The translations under genes and the position numbers were made by a program. A model generated the notes under the pieces. It was not told where the DNA came from, searched no databases, and saw only the letters and a program-made list of their open reading frames with translations. This document shows positions 37,091 through 48,794 of a stretch of 64,000 nt of DNA, piece by piece; position 1 is the stretch's first letter; each line of letters begins with the position of its first letter. Source of the DNA: Echinostoma caproni (lineage: Eukaryota > Platyhelminthes > Trematoda > Plagiorchiida > Echinostomatidae); NCBI GenBank assembly GCA_900618425.1, contig UZAN01039920.1:19039-83038 (forward strand), given 5' to 3'.

Positions 37091-40000
37091 TCATTTTCTA
37101 AGTAGTGAATATTTTGAGATGTATTGGCATGAATACGAATCTTTGAAAACGAGCTTGTTCACCACTCTGTTGTTTTGTTTGAAAACTGTAGTTTTTCGCT
37201 AGGATTTCTCTTCTTCCATTGCAACAAAGAAGTTCGCCATTTAATGAAGTATTTAAACAAGGCAATTTTAGTGCAGAAGCTCGTGAAGCAAACGTAAATT
37301 CTTCACATATACCTTCACGCGCTTCAAAACTTACAAAATAGTGCCTTATTGTGGGAATCAAGTAATTCCAATGCTAGAAACAGCAAAACGTTTTTCTTAC
37401 ATCATGAGATTTCACAGAGGACAATTCCGCAATTCTCTCAAAATGTTTCAACAATGGATCATTTAAATTTCCATTGCCCCATTCATATTAATATTCTCAG
37501 TATCATTTACTGTCATTCAAACTGAGTCGGTGTTTGTCGTATTTGGAAGCATGTTTATGGACTTGGTATTGTGAACCATTTAACAATTGAGGACTGGGAG
37601 CAGATGACAAACCAAATCACATAAAGCGAGTTTAAATGAGTTCAACATTTTCGGGTCTCTCAGTCAAAATCAGACCAATAACCACCAAAAGTTTAACGTG
37701 CCGTTCACGTGCACTGAATAAATCAATGCATTGCGAATAAAACACACTATGGTTGGATGCACATACAACTTTTTTAAAAGGAGTGTGTGCATTGCTAATT
37801 TCTTACAAAACTATACAGATTAGGTAATAGCATCTCCATATTCCGAATTTTTTCGAAAATAACTGTTTTCTCTCAGCATATGGACTCCTTCTAGATGGAA
37901 ATCCTCAGTTCTGGAGCACACCAAAGTGCCTTACACATGACGGCTTTCCGGTGAGTTGAGAATGGAAATTTAAAGTCACTATCTAAATTTTATTTCCCCC
38001 AAGAAAACTAACTCTTACAATTGCCTTAGGAATTCAACTCGAGTAAAGCCGCATGGTGCAATGTGAATTTAAATGTGTGTTTCCTGATCAAATGTGCTCT
38101 TTATCCCTCAGAACAGTTTTGCACATCACATTCAAAATGAAGTAACTAGACGAAATTCTGTTGGATGAAACCGCTTATCCGAACCAACAAGACCAATTTC
38201 CCTATCGAGTTTGTTTCGTTTCTTAATAGTTTCATGCAAGTAGCACATTTTATTTCATTATTCTCGAGTGAACAGCACGTATATGCTTTGTTAAGTCATT
38301 TTTATTCTGCTGGATATTGATAAAACAAATAATGCTACTAACAGGAATATAATGGATAACAATAACAGCTGAATTCTCATTATTGATTTCCATAGCTAGT
38401 TTGACGAAAAGTCCACAGTACAACTGAAAACGTAGTCAAAATCGGTTTCCCATTCTTTTCTACATTGCTCAGCACTCACGATACGCCAGTGTGCCAATAA
38501 TGCCTGTGAACTATTGCATTATGTTAAAGTAGGAACCGAACAACATTTGAAAAAAAATCCCTCAAGTTTACTCCGACCATTTTGCCCTACATTCCTGATA
38601 TAAAATATAACACAAATATAGATGCATTCACTGCTATAGAATTTACAAACACAAACGTGTAAACAGTACAATATTCTCAACAATTTTGCGTTCATTTCAT
38701 TGCATACCATTTCTTGATTATTCAGTTAGACAATTCCAATGAGGCCTGCTATGGGATGAAAGACAGCCTTTGAGGCTGGTCGCTTTTGATACCAATCCGT
38801 TTTTCAACGGATGTGCTGTATACGAAAAACTGAACCGAGTGTGGTACGTTTCCCTGAGTCACAAGTAACCTGTAAGCTACGGGTATTAGCTACTCATAGC
38901 ATGCAGTTTGCTGGAATGTGTTCAGTATTTCCATTGCATTCGTTTTCAGAACTGTCACAACGCTGAACACTGAACGTTTTGAGGCCATATGGTTTGCTGT
39001 TCTGTGCATTGGTATTAATAGTAAAACTATAAACTTACATTTTAACTAGGATTCGACATCCGCGGATGAATCCCCAAAGATAACAAGCTAAGCACTTACC
39101 ACCATTTACTCAGTCAGCAGTATCACACAGTAAGGGAACAAGCGGTAACGCGAACAGTAATAGGAAAGTAGTGCGTCATTATCGGAGTCGGTTTGATAAA
39201 TCCCGGTAGTTGAGGCGTGAAGCCATAACCGAACATTGCGGAGAAATCGGATGTGACCGCTGAATCCAATTTATAAAGAACAGCCGTGTCTATGATTCAC
39301 GTCAATTCTAGCATGAACTTGATTCGTCCGTTTTGGACACGTTTTCACTCAGATCATAGTCACGGTAGTCAAAAGATTTATGAAAAGCGGTATTTCACCA
39401 GGCAATACCTTCCAGAGTGGTAATGGAAAAGCAGAGAAGTCATGTTGTGACATTGCCAGCACGGTTCATCGAATGATCGTTAGATGAAAACCAACAACAC
39501 AGTATATCTAGTCCAACAAGTAAAAAGAATATATAAAAGTAAACGGCTATTAATGTTACCGTAGCTGGATATGGGATCTGACAGCACCGTATGCAAGGAA
39601 AATCAGGTATTATTCACATCTCAGTCGCACACACGATCACAAGGAGGTCCACTAACATAAACTTAAAAATGGATCAATTTCGAAGTTATGTTCGACGACT
39701 AAGCAGATTATTTCTCGTGTAACATGTGGAAGCACTGAATCTTGACCATAGAAGTTGGCCGCATCACTCTTTTACCCGCAATATTTAGCGGTGTTGATGA
39801 GTAAGTCACGAAATGTCTTTTTTATATTTTGATGCTACGGATTTTCAGTAGCTGATTCTGACCACAGGTTTATTCCACCAACTTTCCTATCTTATCTAGC
39901 ATAGCTTTGCAGGTATTCATATTCCTGATATTAGCCACATTATCCAGTTAGCTATATACTGAATAGCGGTTTATGATGACGTATCATGATATGCAAAATA

Positions 40001-40149
40001 TTCGAAATCTTTCAATCAATACAGGAAGCTATTTGTGAGTGGAATTTTTATGAGCCTTTAATTTCAATTACTCTCATTTAGCTGCAAACGTGCATTTATA
40101 CGATCACGTTCAGAAAATAAACATAGAAATTGAAATCAAGTTTACGTTC
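37091..40149. other. AT-rich intergenic sequence
   Basis: No gene, repeat or RNA recognised in about 3 kb. Confidence 0.4.
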
Positions 40150-40420
40150 AAGGGCCTAACCGCTTTCGGGAGCGATATTTATTTAACGCTCGAATTCGCA
40201 GTGGTATAGAAAACATTTACGATGCAACTTTTGTGGTCGTGCTAAGTAGTGATTAAGGCAAGCTGGATACCACCCTGCCATACTGAGGTTCATGACCTTC
40301 CCTCTCTCTCCTTCTAACTCATTTATCACATAGTTTGAACCAGCCCACTTCCACATCAAATTTCTTTATATAATTTGACCTCAAACCGTAACCAAACCCA
40401 AATCACTCAAGCCGAACTAT
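40150..40420 (+). mobile_element. Penelope-like element 3' tail (same family as copy 2)
   Basis: This stretch aligns collinearly with 36190-36405: GAAAACATTT(A/G) ... CAACT-TTGT-G, TACCACCCTGCC against CACCACCCTAT, and GACCTCAA(A)CCGTAACCAAACCCAAATCAC against GACCTCAACCTCTAACCAAACACAAATCAC. It holds only the last endonuclease codons and the untranslated tail, as expected for a strongly 5'-truncated insertion. Confidence 0.65.
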
Positions 40421-43237
40421 AGAAACTAGCTTTTCTATCATCGACCGTCGTTTTTCTTTCCAACTATTCTTCTGGTCTTTGCACAGACTCTCTGTATGTG
40501 TAGGAATACAGAATAAGGTCAATGATGGCTTTTTAGTGACTAGACTGATTTGCGCGAAACAAATGGGTTTAGAAGAATATTTGCGGCTCTTATGGAAGCG
40601 ATCGCTGGTCAAACGAAAACTAGCTACATCCTCGAGCATGAGTGCTAAACTTTTGTGACCGTTTTCTCGATGTAGAAAAGGTTCATCTGTGCACGAATAA
40701 ACATCTTAATGCTCATTCTTAAAATAACTATTTCTCCCCGCAGAAAAGAACAAATCAAACAATCCTTACAACAAGTCGGACAACGGATCTTTTGCTCCTA
40801 TAAAGGGAATGAATGACGTACTCAATGATATGTGAACACTGCTTGATTTTGAAACAGAAATGATGAGTCTTTTTCAATGAGTCCTGGCCTATTCAATTTT
40901 CATCATTGTCTGTTATCAAAAGAGTTATCCTGAATACCTCCTCGATGTATTTTACCAGCGATTGTATTGAATTTCGATTATCATTGTTCCGATTTACAAG
41001 TTAGATTATGGTCAATTTGTAAAACAACACACACAGACACGATCCTTTGCCAACCTCTAAATATCACCAATCTAATTCTGCCGTTTGGCCTCATTGGCAG
41101 TAAACTATTTTAGCTTACACTGGTGATAGATTTTGACCTCAAATCAACATTCTGTAAATAAGTGTCGCGGTGAATGAGATGAAACGGTGAATGATTTCTA
41201 ATGAAGATAAATGATAAACACTGAAACTAACTTATCCCGAGAAACTTAGATCATGGTAAAATTAGGGAACAACCTTATTTGGTTTATTTTTATCCGTATT
41301 ATTTGGAAAATTATGTTATTGTCCGATGCAGAAAAACACGCATGTAGAGCAGAAGTGACCATGGTTACCAAAGCGACCGGCAAAATGAAGTTAATGCACC
41401 CTGAGTAACGGAAGTTTCCCTCCGATGCTACAAATGATTACCAGATGAAACTGTATCGTGTTTTGAGAATCTTTCATGCCGGAAATAACAGCATTTCATT
41501 GTGATATCCAGCCCGGTTTGGTCGCACAACTGATACTTTTTTACGGCGCTTTAGAGTAGATAAATTTATTGAATACACTGTAGAGCCACTTGCATAGTCA
41601 TAACTTTCCGCGCTTTTCCCTATAGATCTACGCATGACAAAAAGCAAACTAGTACAATTTTGGAAGATGAAAATGAACTTTTAGTGCACATGAATTTAAA
41701 GGCCATTATGGTACAGTCTCTACCAAGAAAATTTGGTATTTACCTGCGGTAAAGCAGTAAAATATAACAAACCGATAGGATCCACTACACGAATGCGTTC
41801 TTCCTATCCACTGCCTGGGCATGTTACACTTAGCAACAGTCAGCAAAAGTTAATGTGTTCTTTATTATTCACTTGACATCTGCAATCGACATGTGCACAC
41901 AACACAACACATTTTGAGTTCTTCTGTATATATTGCTGTCCAAATTTTCATAATCTCAGTGAGCTTCTTTTAGATATTTTGGAGATATTTTCACTTTTCA
42001 GTGAATCTGATGAGCAAGTATCTTGTACAGGTCCCAATTATTATTCAGGAGTTCCGGANAGTTCCGGACATTCAATAGGTTAAATAGAAGGATAAACGTA
42101 CCGGAAATGTTTCAATACGTGCAGATCATAGAAGCAACAGGTTTTCTAGTGAATATTCCCTTGACATTTGCAAAATCAATATTCGTAAGGGAAAGAAAAA
42201 AGTAAAACTGATGGTTCCGTAAATTCATGACCGAAGTCATGTGGCCTCAGATCAGAGGCACAAGAATTTCGGATAAGCTCAAAACCTTCTCCAGGCCAAT
42301 AAATACCACTCGGTGAATGATAATGATACTTACTGTTATAAACTCAGATAGGTTTGCACACTAAATTAGAGTTAGAACATTTCCCTGACTTTTAACTTAA
42401 CATTTTCTTTTCATTCAGAACTTTTCGCACTAAAACCCGGAGATATTCCAAGGGAATAAGAAAACGGCTTTTATCTACAGCAGAGATTATCTAAATTCGC
42501 ATTTTGATACAAGAGTTATGCAAGCTAAGGAAGCTGGTCGGGACACTGTTGTTGCCATAGCTTAGACAGTGGACTGCTTTTGCATCAAGTAGATCATCAC
42601 TTCTCCTCTTTACAACTCCAGCCATCACCCACTAGCAACTACCACAATCATAACCAATATTAATTCTCGTCTTCATTGTCCCTTCCTGATTGTAACACTT
42701 GCTATGCACCACATGTAGTTTCTAGTGTATCTTACGTAAATTCATCCCACTCTCCCGTCTGGGCTCACAACTTTCATAGAAATTTTATTTTGCCCATTTC
42801 TCAACCATTTTCCAATTCATCTCTGATCTCTCAGCCCTTCCACGACTCTTGGAATGAATAGCCTTGTCACATTCACTTGCTCTGCTTGCTCGCCTCTGTC
42901 ATCGTTAAATCTGAGTTTTAATCGGCCTTTCAGAAATCCGAACTACGATTGCCCGAAATGTTAACCACCTGATGTGATGTATTGAAAATATTTTTTTTCG
43001 CGAACACCGTTTTCTACATTGTCCATGGGAATATTTCTGCGAAATAAAATAAACAGCAAAAGACAACAATGAACGAAACGTTTTCCGGGTGACTATAATT
43101 TCCAGTTAGGTTTAAAATAGCACAACACGCGATGGCTTTTCAATCTCACCATAATAATACATATTGTGTAACACCAGTACTGTTTTATGCAATTACGTTG
43201 AATTCACTGCTAATATTTATTCCATAGCAAGGTTGTA
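40421..43237. other. Mostly unrecognised; pyrimidine-rich stretch at 42590-42900
   Basis: No gene. The stretch 42590-42900 is rich in C and T on the plus strand and ends with GATTGCCCGAAATGTTAA, in style like the tails of Penelope-like elements, but no endonuclease codons precede it. A short duplicated GTTCCGGA with an N between the copies occurs at 42053-42068. Confidence 0.3.
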
Positions 43238-43499
43238 TCACCCTGTTTCATCTCGATTCGATAAATCATTCAATAGTTCAATCAGTATTTGAACCATTTT
43301 CACAAATATGCAATAATCGCTCACTGGATGGTGCCTTGTCATGTTTATTGTTTTTGCCACCGAGGATTCTCCTCGTGCAATTTGGAGCGTTTTGAGGAGT
43401 GAACTCATCCTTCTTTTATTATCCTGTTCAATGTCAATTTGAAGAGAGGGGCTTAATAATTTTTTCAAACTTGCTTCACTGCTTGCAACTTGCAAAAAA

Positions 43500-44100
43500 G
43501 GCTACTGAAACTACCAATCAGTATTCGAAGAATATAACAGTGATACCCACATCACAAACCGCACCTAAGAGAACCATTTCTATGATTTCATGTCTCCTGA
43601 CTGTCGCCTGGTGTTCACGGATCCTTGTTGACATTTTTCTCTTAGTTTGTCCGATATAGCGTTTTGGGCAGTTCTTGCAGTTTATTTTTTCGATATCACT
43701 GCTCTTGTCTTTCTCCATTGTTCTCTCATTTGGTTGTGACAGAAGTATCCTTAGACAGGCGGTAGGTTTTTGAGCGATTTGGAGTCCACACGATCTGAAC
43801 AGTCTTGCCGTCATTTACGAAACGTCCTTGATTTGCGGCAGGGTCGTTCTTGTTCCCGATTCTCCATCTGTTGTTTTTTCTTTCGTTGGGTTAGAGTTCT
43901 TTTGATGAAGTTGCGAGTGTAGCCGTTGCGATTTTTGTTTTGTCGACACTTTCTCCTCACAACTTGTAATAGGTTTAGACCAGTCTTAATGCATTGCTGC
44001 TGGTGACTTTAATCGGTAAAATATATCTTTCCTTATAGCTTTAGGTCTGACAAATCTTATTAATTTTCCTACCCGGCTTGGTGTCCAACCGGAAGGTATT
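43500..44100 (-). mobile_element. Penelope-like element of a second lineage, RT largely deleted
   Basis: On the minus strand 43814-43518 encodes the approach to a GIY-YIG endonuclease and its core: TARLFRSCGLQIAQKPTACLR, then INCKNCPKRYIGQTKRKMST and RIREHQATVRRHE. CxxC followed by YIGQT and R..EH is the form seen in many Penelope-like elements and differs from the copies at 33-37 kb. Just upstream GYTRNFIKRTLTQR (about 43915) is the usual linker. Further up AIRKDIFYRLKSPAA (about 44030) resembles the start of the RT domain. The RT core between these two segments is missing, so this is an internally deleted dead copy. Confidence 0.7.
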
Positions 44101-47100
44101 TTCGTAAATCGCCCCTAAATCTTTTTCATTGAGAAGCGAGCTCCCATAGGTTGCTTCGACCATTCTTTATTTTTTGCATCCCAAGATTTATGATAAATAT
44201 TTTCATCACCAAATAATCCTCCTACATCTAGAATCATCAGAAGGAGACGTTGAAATCCTGACAACTTATCCAAACCTGAAGTTATGGTTTCTTCATTGTC
44301 TTTTTCAATGCTGATAACCCTGCCAGTTGTGAGCATCTTACAAGTTATCTTAATTTTTGCTATGATCTGTGTTGCCCAGTCGAAACTTTATATGTTCGAA
44401 ATAACAGATTCTCTTCGCCTCTTCTAAAACGACTTTGTCGTGATAAAGAAAAAGTTTACAGGACTGGAGGGAGCAGTGCTGCTGCTGAAATAGCTTGGAG
44501 TTACTTTGTCACATAATCTTTCTTGATTCGAACATGTTAGGGTTCTTAGGCTATCCTTCTACGCGTTTAAGCTTAAAAATCTCGGCGTTCTCCCAAATGC
44601 ATTTCTTAAATTTGTGACTGCAGTCATATTCCACATTGGTTGTACTGTTCCCCCGTATATTTTCCTGGTCTAAATAAGAAAGACTTGATTATCTTTCCCT
44701 TTGCAGTGGCATTTCAAAGACCGTTTTGGTTGAATTTATTGTGAGCCAGCGTTTTGATTCATGCGATCGATTCACCGGCCATATACTGTCAATTAAAAAC
44801 ACTGCCTGCATGCCCATAATAAATCGGTGTCTGATTCGAGTACACGTTCCAACTTGCGGATTCTTTGTGCATGCACCACCATATATAAAAACAGTATCAT
44901 ACCTTATTTTGCTCGTATCTTGGTCAAGCGAGCAAATATTATTAGTGACTTGAATAATCATCGATCACATTGGGATTTTATCACATCCATTTATTTCTCA
45001 TTCAGTAAATGCATATTTCTGTTTCCAACGCTTAAGGTTTTGCTCACTGTAACTTGTGGAAAGTGCTGACAATTCATCCTATTGGGAGCATACAGCCTTA
45101 ATTTGCTTCACTTGACTTGGATGAGGGAACTGTCATACAGTTTTCTAACAAAATGGGTATTATAGGCCGAAAGAGACAAAGGCTCTTATATAAAAGTGGT
45201 TTTTAGTTATCACCTCAGAAGGGCCACCTACTCAACTACCAACCGATTATTAATACCAAGAACGAAATGGTATCAAAACCTATTTTGGATATTGTTTAGG
45301 TCTAGAATAAATAGGTCTACTAAAAATAGTATGTTTGACTTCAGGCGATCAATCATAAGAAAGCCATGGCCGAAGAAACGTTTTAGTTTATTTTTATAAA
45401 GGATGGTCATCTAAATCCTACAAAATGATTATATTTTCTTGAAGGTTTTTATTTGGTAACAGTGAAAGCAATGTTATGAGGCCAAGGCCTCAATCCCTTC
45501 ATCGCTTGCTAATCCCACTTGTCAGCGCTTTTATTCACCGCGGTTTCCTTTGAAAACCTATCAAGCAAGCGTCAATTAACTCATAAAAGCAGAGGATCAA
45601 CATTTTTACTATCATTGTAGAAAGGTATCAGTAAAGTTTATACTAATGTGCCTCCATTTCATTTTCCCCAGGGCATCCTTAGTGGAAAACGAATGTTTTA
45701 CCAAGATATTTCTCCAAAAGTTGTTCCCGAGATCAAATATTTTAGATTTTGTTCATTGTCATTCAAAACTAATAGAACAAGTGAGCCTCCCCTTTGCGAG
45801 AAGCCGAAATTGCCATAGTCACGGGAAAGTTGGATAATATTGCCAACCGCAAGCTGTATAATTTCTCGTCTAATCTTCAGCACAAATATAAGCCGTCAGG
45901 GTGACCCCTGATGCGCAAAAATGTAAGCCGAAAAACGTGTTTCTCCTTTCATTTCAAATAGGTTTGGATGAAATAAAATGTCTAGTTCTCATTGTTCAAA
46001 ATCATTCTTGCTGAAATCCTGTCACAGAAATGAGTTAGTTGGCGAACAGGTCGCCAACAAATTCAAGCAACCCTGATTAACAGGTCTCAATGCTCAGTTA
46101 CACTCGAATCCCGGGAGGCAAGTGGGTAATAATCAGCTATCGCGATTCAGATCAACGCTGAAATGTCCGAATCCGATATATGTGGAAGGATTGTATCGAT
46201 TTAATAGTGCAATTTAGAATAAGTTCAATGGAATGAGGAACAAACATATCATCGTTCGAGTATATCAAACAGCTAAATTATAATGAAAAACTGTTTTTGT
46301 TAGTTTAGGAAAGATGTGAAAAACTAAATGTTATTTTTAGAGAAATTTGACACATTTCTTTGAGCTCTTCAAATAAATTTAGCCATAAAGTTCACCGCTG
46401 TATGTGAAATAGAATTCAGGTAATTGAAACACATTTGCCACAGACTGTACTAAGCTCAGTAAATAAAAACATCCGCTGACTGCTGATAAATAATACTGAT
46501 TACCTGTGTAAAATTTCGGCAGATCAATAGAATATAGACCGCTGTTCTAGGGAACTATCTAGATCCTTTGATGTTGGAAATGTAGGAAAAAGCCCGCTTT
46601 GAATAAATAATGTTAACATCATTGAAATAACAAAAACAAACGCTTCCGGCTAGCTTTTTGCGTGAACATATGGGGCAATGCCTCCTTTTAGAAAACCCAA
46701 AACCCGTGATATTCTTAGAACATGAAAAATATTTTTTGTGCATAGCAATGTATCCCTTGTCAAATAGAGACCAAAAGATTTGGAGAACAATAGCAGTTGA
46801 TGAAATCATTGTGCTGTAGTACTTACACTCATTCATAAAGTTATTCAAAATAGACCAGAAGTTACTGGAATTGAATGGCGAATATTTTCGAGCACAAAAT
46901 ATTTATCTGTGCTGCAATGAAAATCTCGTCATAAGTGAATTTCTAATGGAGATCCTTCCATCAGAGAATAACATTGCTACCTTCGAAATATCCACAAGAT
47001 GTTCATAAAGTATTCAACAAATACCCCAGCCGAATAATCAAAGGATTTGTAAATAAATAATTGAGCATTCGTTCTGGTCAAGTTCATGTTATTGTATGGG

Positions 47101-47713
47101 TTCCTACCGTTGACTGATAACTATCCACACTGAAACGAAATATGTTTATCGGTATTAAAACGTGTGTATGTGGGTCTAGAAAGAGTGTCGAACAGGTGTT
47201 GTATCCCTTTTGGGTACTGATAAGCAGTCTGTAAATAGAGAGAATAGAGGTTTATCGAACAACCTAGTTACAACAAATTATTCCTTTGGGCATTAAAGTT
47301 ATTTGGTGAGCAACTACTTTTCATGAATTTAGTGCCTATCTGGAGTTTGTTGATTGTACTTGTTGGTGGTACGAATAGAGTGAGGAACAGGTATATCTTT
47401 GTATCATGGCTGGGAAAGGATTGGTGGCTTTAGCGTGGCACCATATATTTTTTGCGAATACTTCATGTCTGATGGCGAATCGGAAAGGCTAAATGGGTAT
47501 TTTGAAACGCTTGTGAGAACAACTCAACCAGTTAACTGATTAATTTGCCACTGCTTCAACCTTTTCGGGGTTTATTTTACACAAAATCTCTCTAAGGATT
47601 CAGTATCAGCCTGGGATCAATTCAAAATCCTTCATTGTCCAACAAATTTTAGTTATCGCATGTTACTCCCGTTGTTCCGGAATAACTCAGAGATATTCCC
47701 TCATCAGTTTCAG
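44101..47713. other. AT-rich intergenic sequence
   Basis: No supported gene. The minus-strand frame 44115-44336 lies just upstream of the Penelope-like remnant and could be more of it, but I see no diagnostic motif. Confidence 0.35.
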
Positions 47714-47934
47714 TTTTGGCTGTTACCACTTGGTCAATACATCATGGAGAGCAACGACTGGATTCATACCAGAACGCGGATGATATACTTCAACCTAGTT
47801 TATCAAACCTGGTGCCGTCCTCACTGCGATGCGTATGAAGTCAGACGCTTCACTCGTGTATTGCTGGCACATGCTACTGCGCTACTATACCCGCTAGCTG
47901 GTGGAGGTGGGCTCATTTTCCTTCTAATTTTTGT
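47714..47934 (+). CDS. Candidate internal exon with a membrane segment, unknown protein
   Basis: An acceptor (CAGTTTCAG ending at 47713) and a strong donor (GTGAGT at 47935-47940) frame a 221-base open stretch, phase 0 in and phase 2 out. It encodes WLLPLGQYIM, then a Trp/Cys-containing loop (FNLVYQTWCRPHC), then VRRFTRVLLAHATALLYPLA and a hydrophobic Gly-rich stretch (GGGGLIFLLIFV) that would span the membrane. Trp, a short spacer, two Cys and an Arg before a membrane helix vaguely recall the first loop of PMP22/claudin-type four-helix proteins, but the Cys spacing does not match. Function unknown; exon status is inferred from splice signals and composition. Confidence 0.35.
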
Positions 47935-48326
47935 GTGAGTTTGCCTGACTTTTGCGTAAGTATCGTGCCACTCAGATTTTTGGCTACTAATCTCAAATCA
48001 CCTAACCACACTTATCTAAATTATTTATGGAAATATTCATGCTTACCGTCAAATGTAAAAATCTATTTCATTGATAGATCCGCCATTATAATCCGCCTAA
48101 TAACAATACCTTAGTGATAGGATATCATAGATTTGAACCGGCACATGCTTAGTGGACATCAGGATAACTGAACTTAAATGGGAAAAATAATTACACATTT
48201 TTTGTTACCGCAGTAATTTTTTGTATTCTAGCGTTTTCCAGTGTTTTCGTCACAATGAATCATTCTCGACGGTCATTACTCAGCTAAGTTTTAATTTAAA
48301 GGTTCCAGTGTTCCGATCGCTTCTAC
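47935..48326. other. AT-rich sequence between two convergent exon candidates
   Basis: Nothing recognised. If both flanking exon calls are right, this stretch is intron of two overlapping or interleaved genes on opposite strands. Confidence 0.3.
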
Positions 48327-48773
48327 CTGCTCTTGGGAAACGTCTGAGTTTTTTATCAAGACCTCAGCACCTAATTCTAGTTTTAATCCACTTGGGGCTG
48401 GCATTGACGTCTCATGCGATTTAAAGGAAAATAATTGATTCAGCAGAACGATATTGCCATCCAACTGTTGAAAATCCACGGCAAACGGAGTAAATCTTGT
48501 GGTGATTTTATCGCACGAATTTGCACACGTTTGTTTGTATGTGGGATCACGATGAATACGTGCATCTCTGGATTGGGTTTGCACTTGGTGGAAGAGGTAG
48601 ATTAATGAAAGCAATCCTGTAGACAAACCCAGATTTTGGATAGTGTTTTCAGTTGGGTACCGTAGAAGAGGCTTTTCAATGAACCGCAGGTGGGATTCTA
48701 ACAAAATATTCGGGTAGGAAAGAGTGCGATTTTCAGGAACGTTCAAAACGATGATGAACAAGGACTCATTCAT
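48327..48773 (-). CDS. Candidate coding exon, unknown protein
   Basis: From the ATG at 48773 to a CAG followed by a GTAGAA donor (48326-48321) lie exactly 149 codons without a stop, one of the longest clean frames in the window outside transposons. The product begins with a short hydrophobic stretch (LFIIVLNVP) and has a mixed, protein-like composition, with Tyr, Cys and acidic residues spread along it: RFIEKPLLRYP, TPFAVDFQQLDGNIVLLNQLF, LKLELGAEVLIKNSDV. No repeats and no TE motifs. I do not recognise the family. The true 5' boundary could be an acceptor near the ATG (GATGAATGAG) rather than a start codon. The splice donor is fair, not perfect. Confidence 0.45.
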
Positions 48774-48794
48774 CACGCAAAATAGACATATCAA

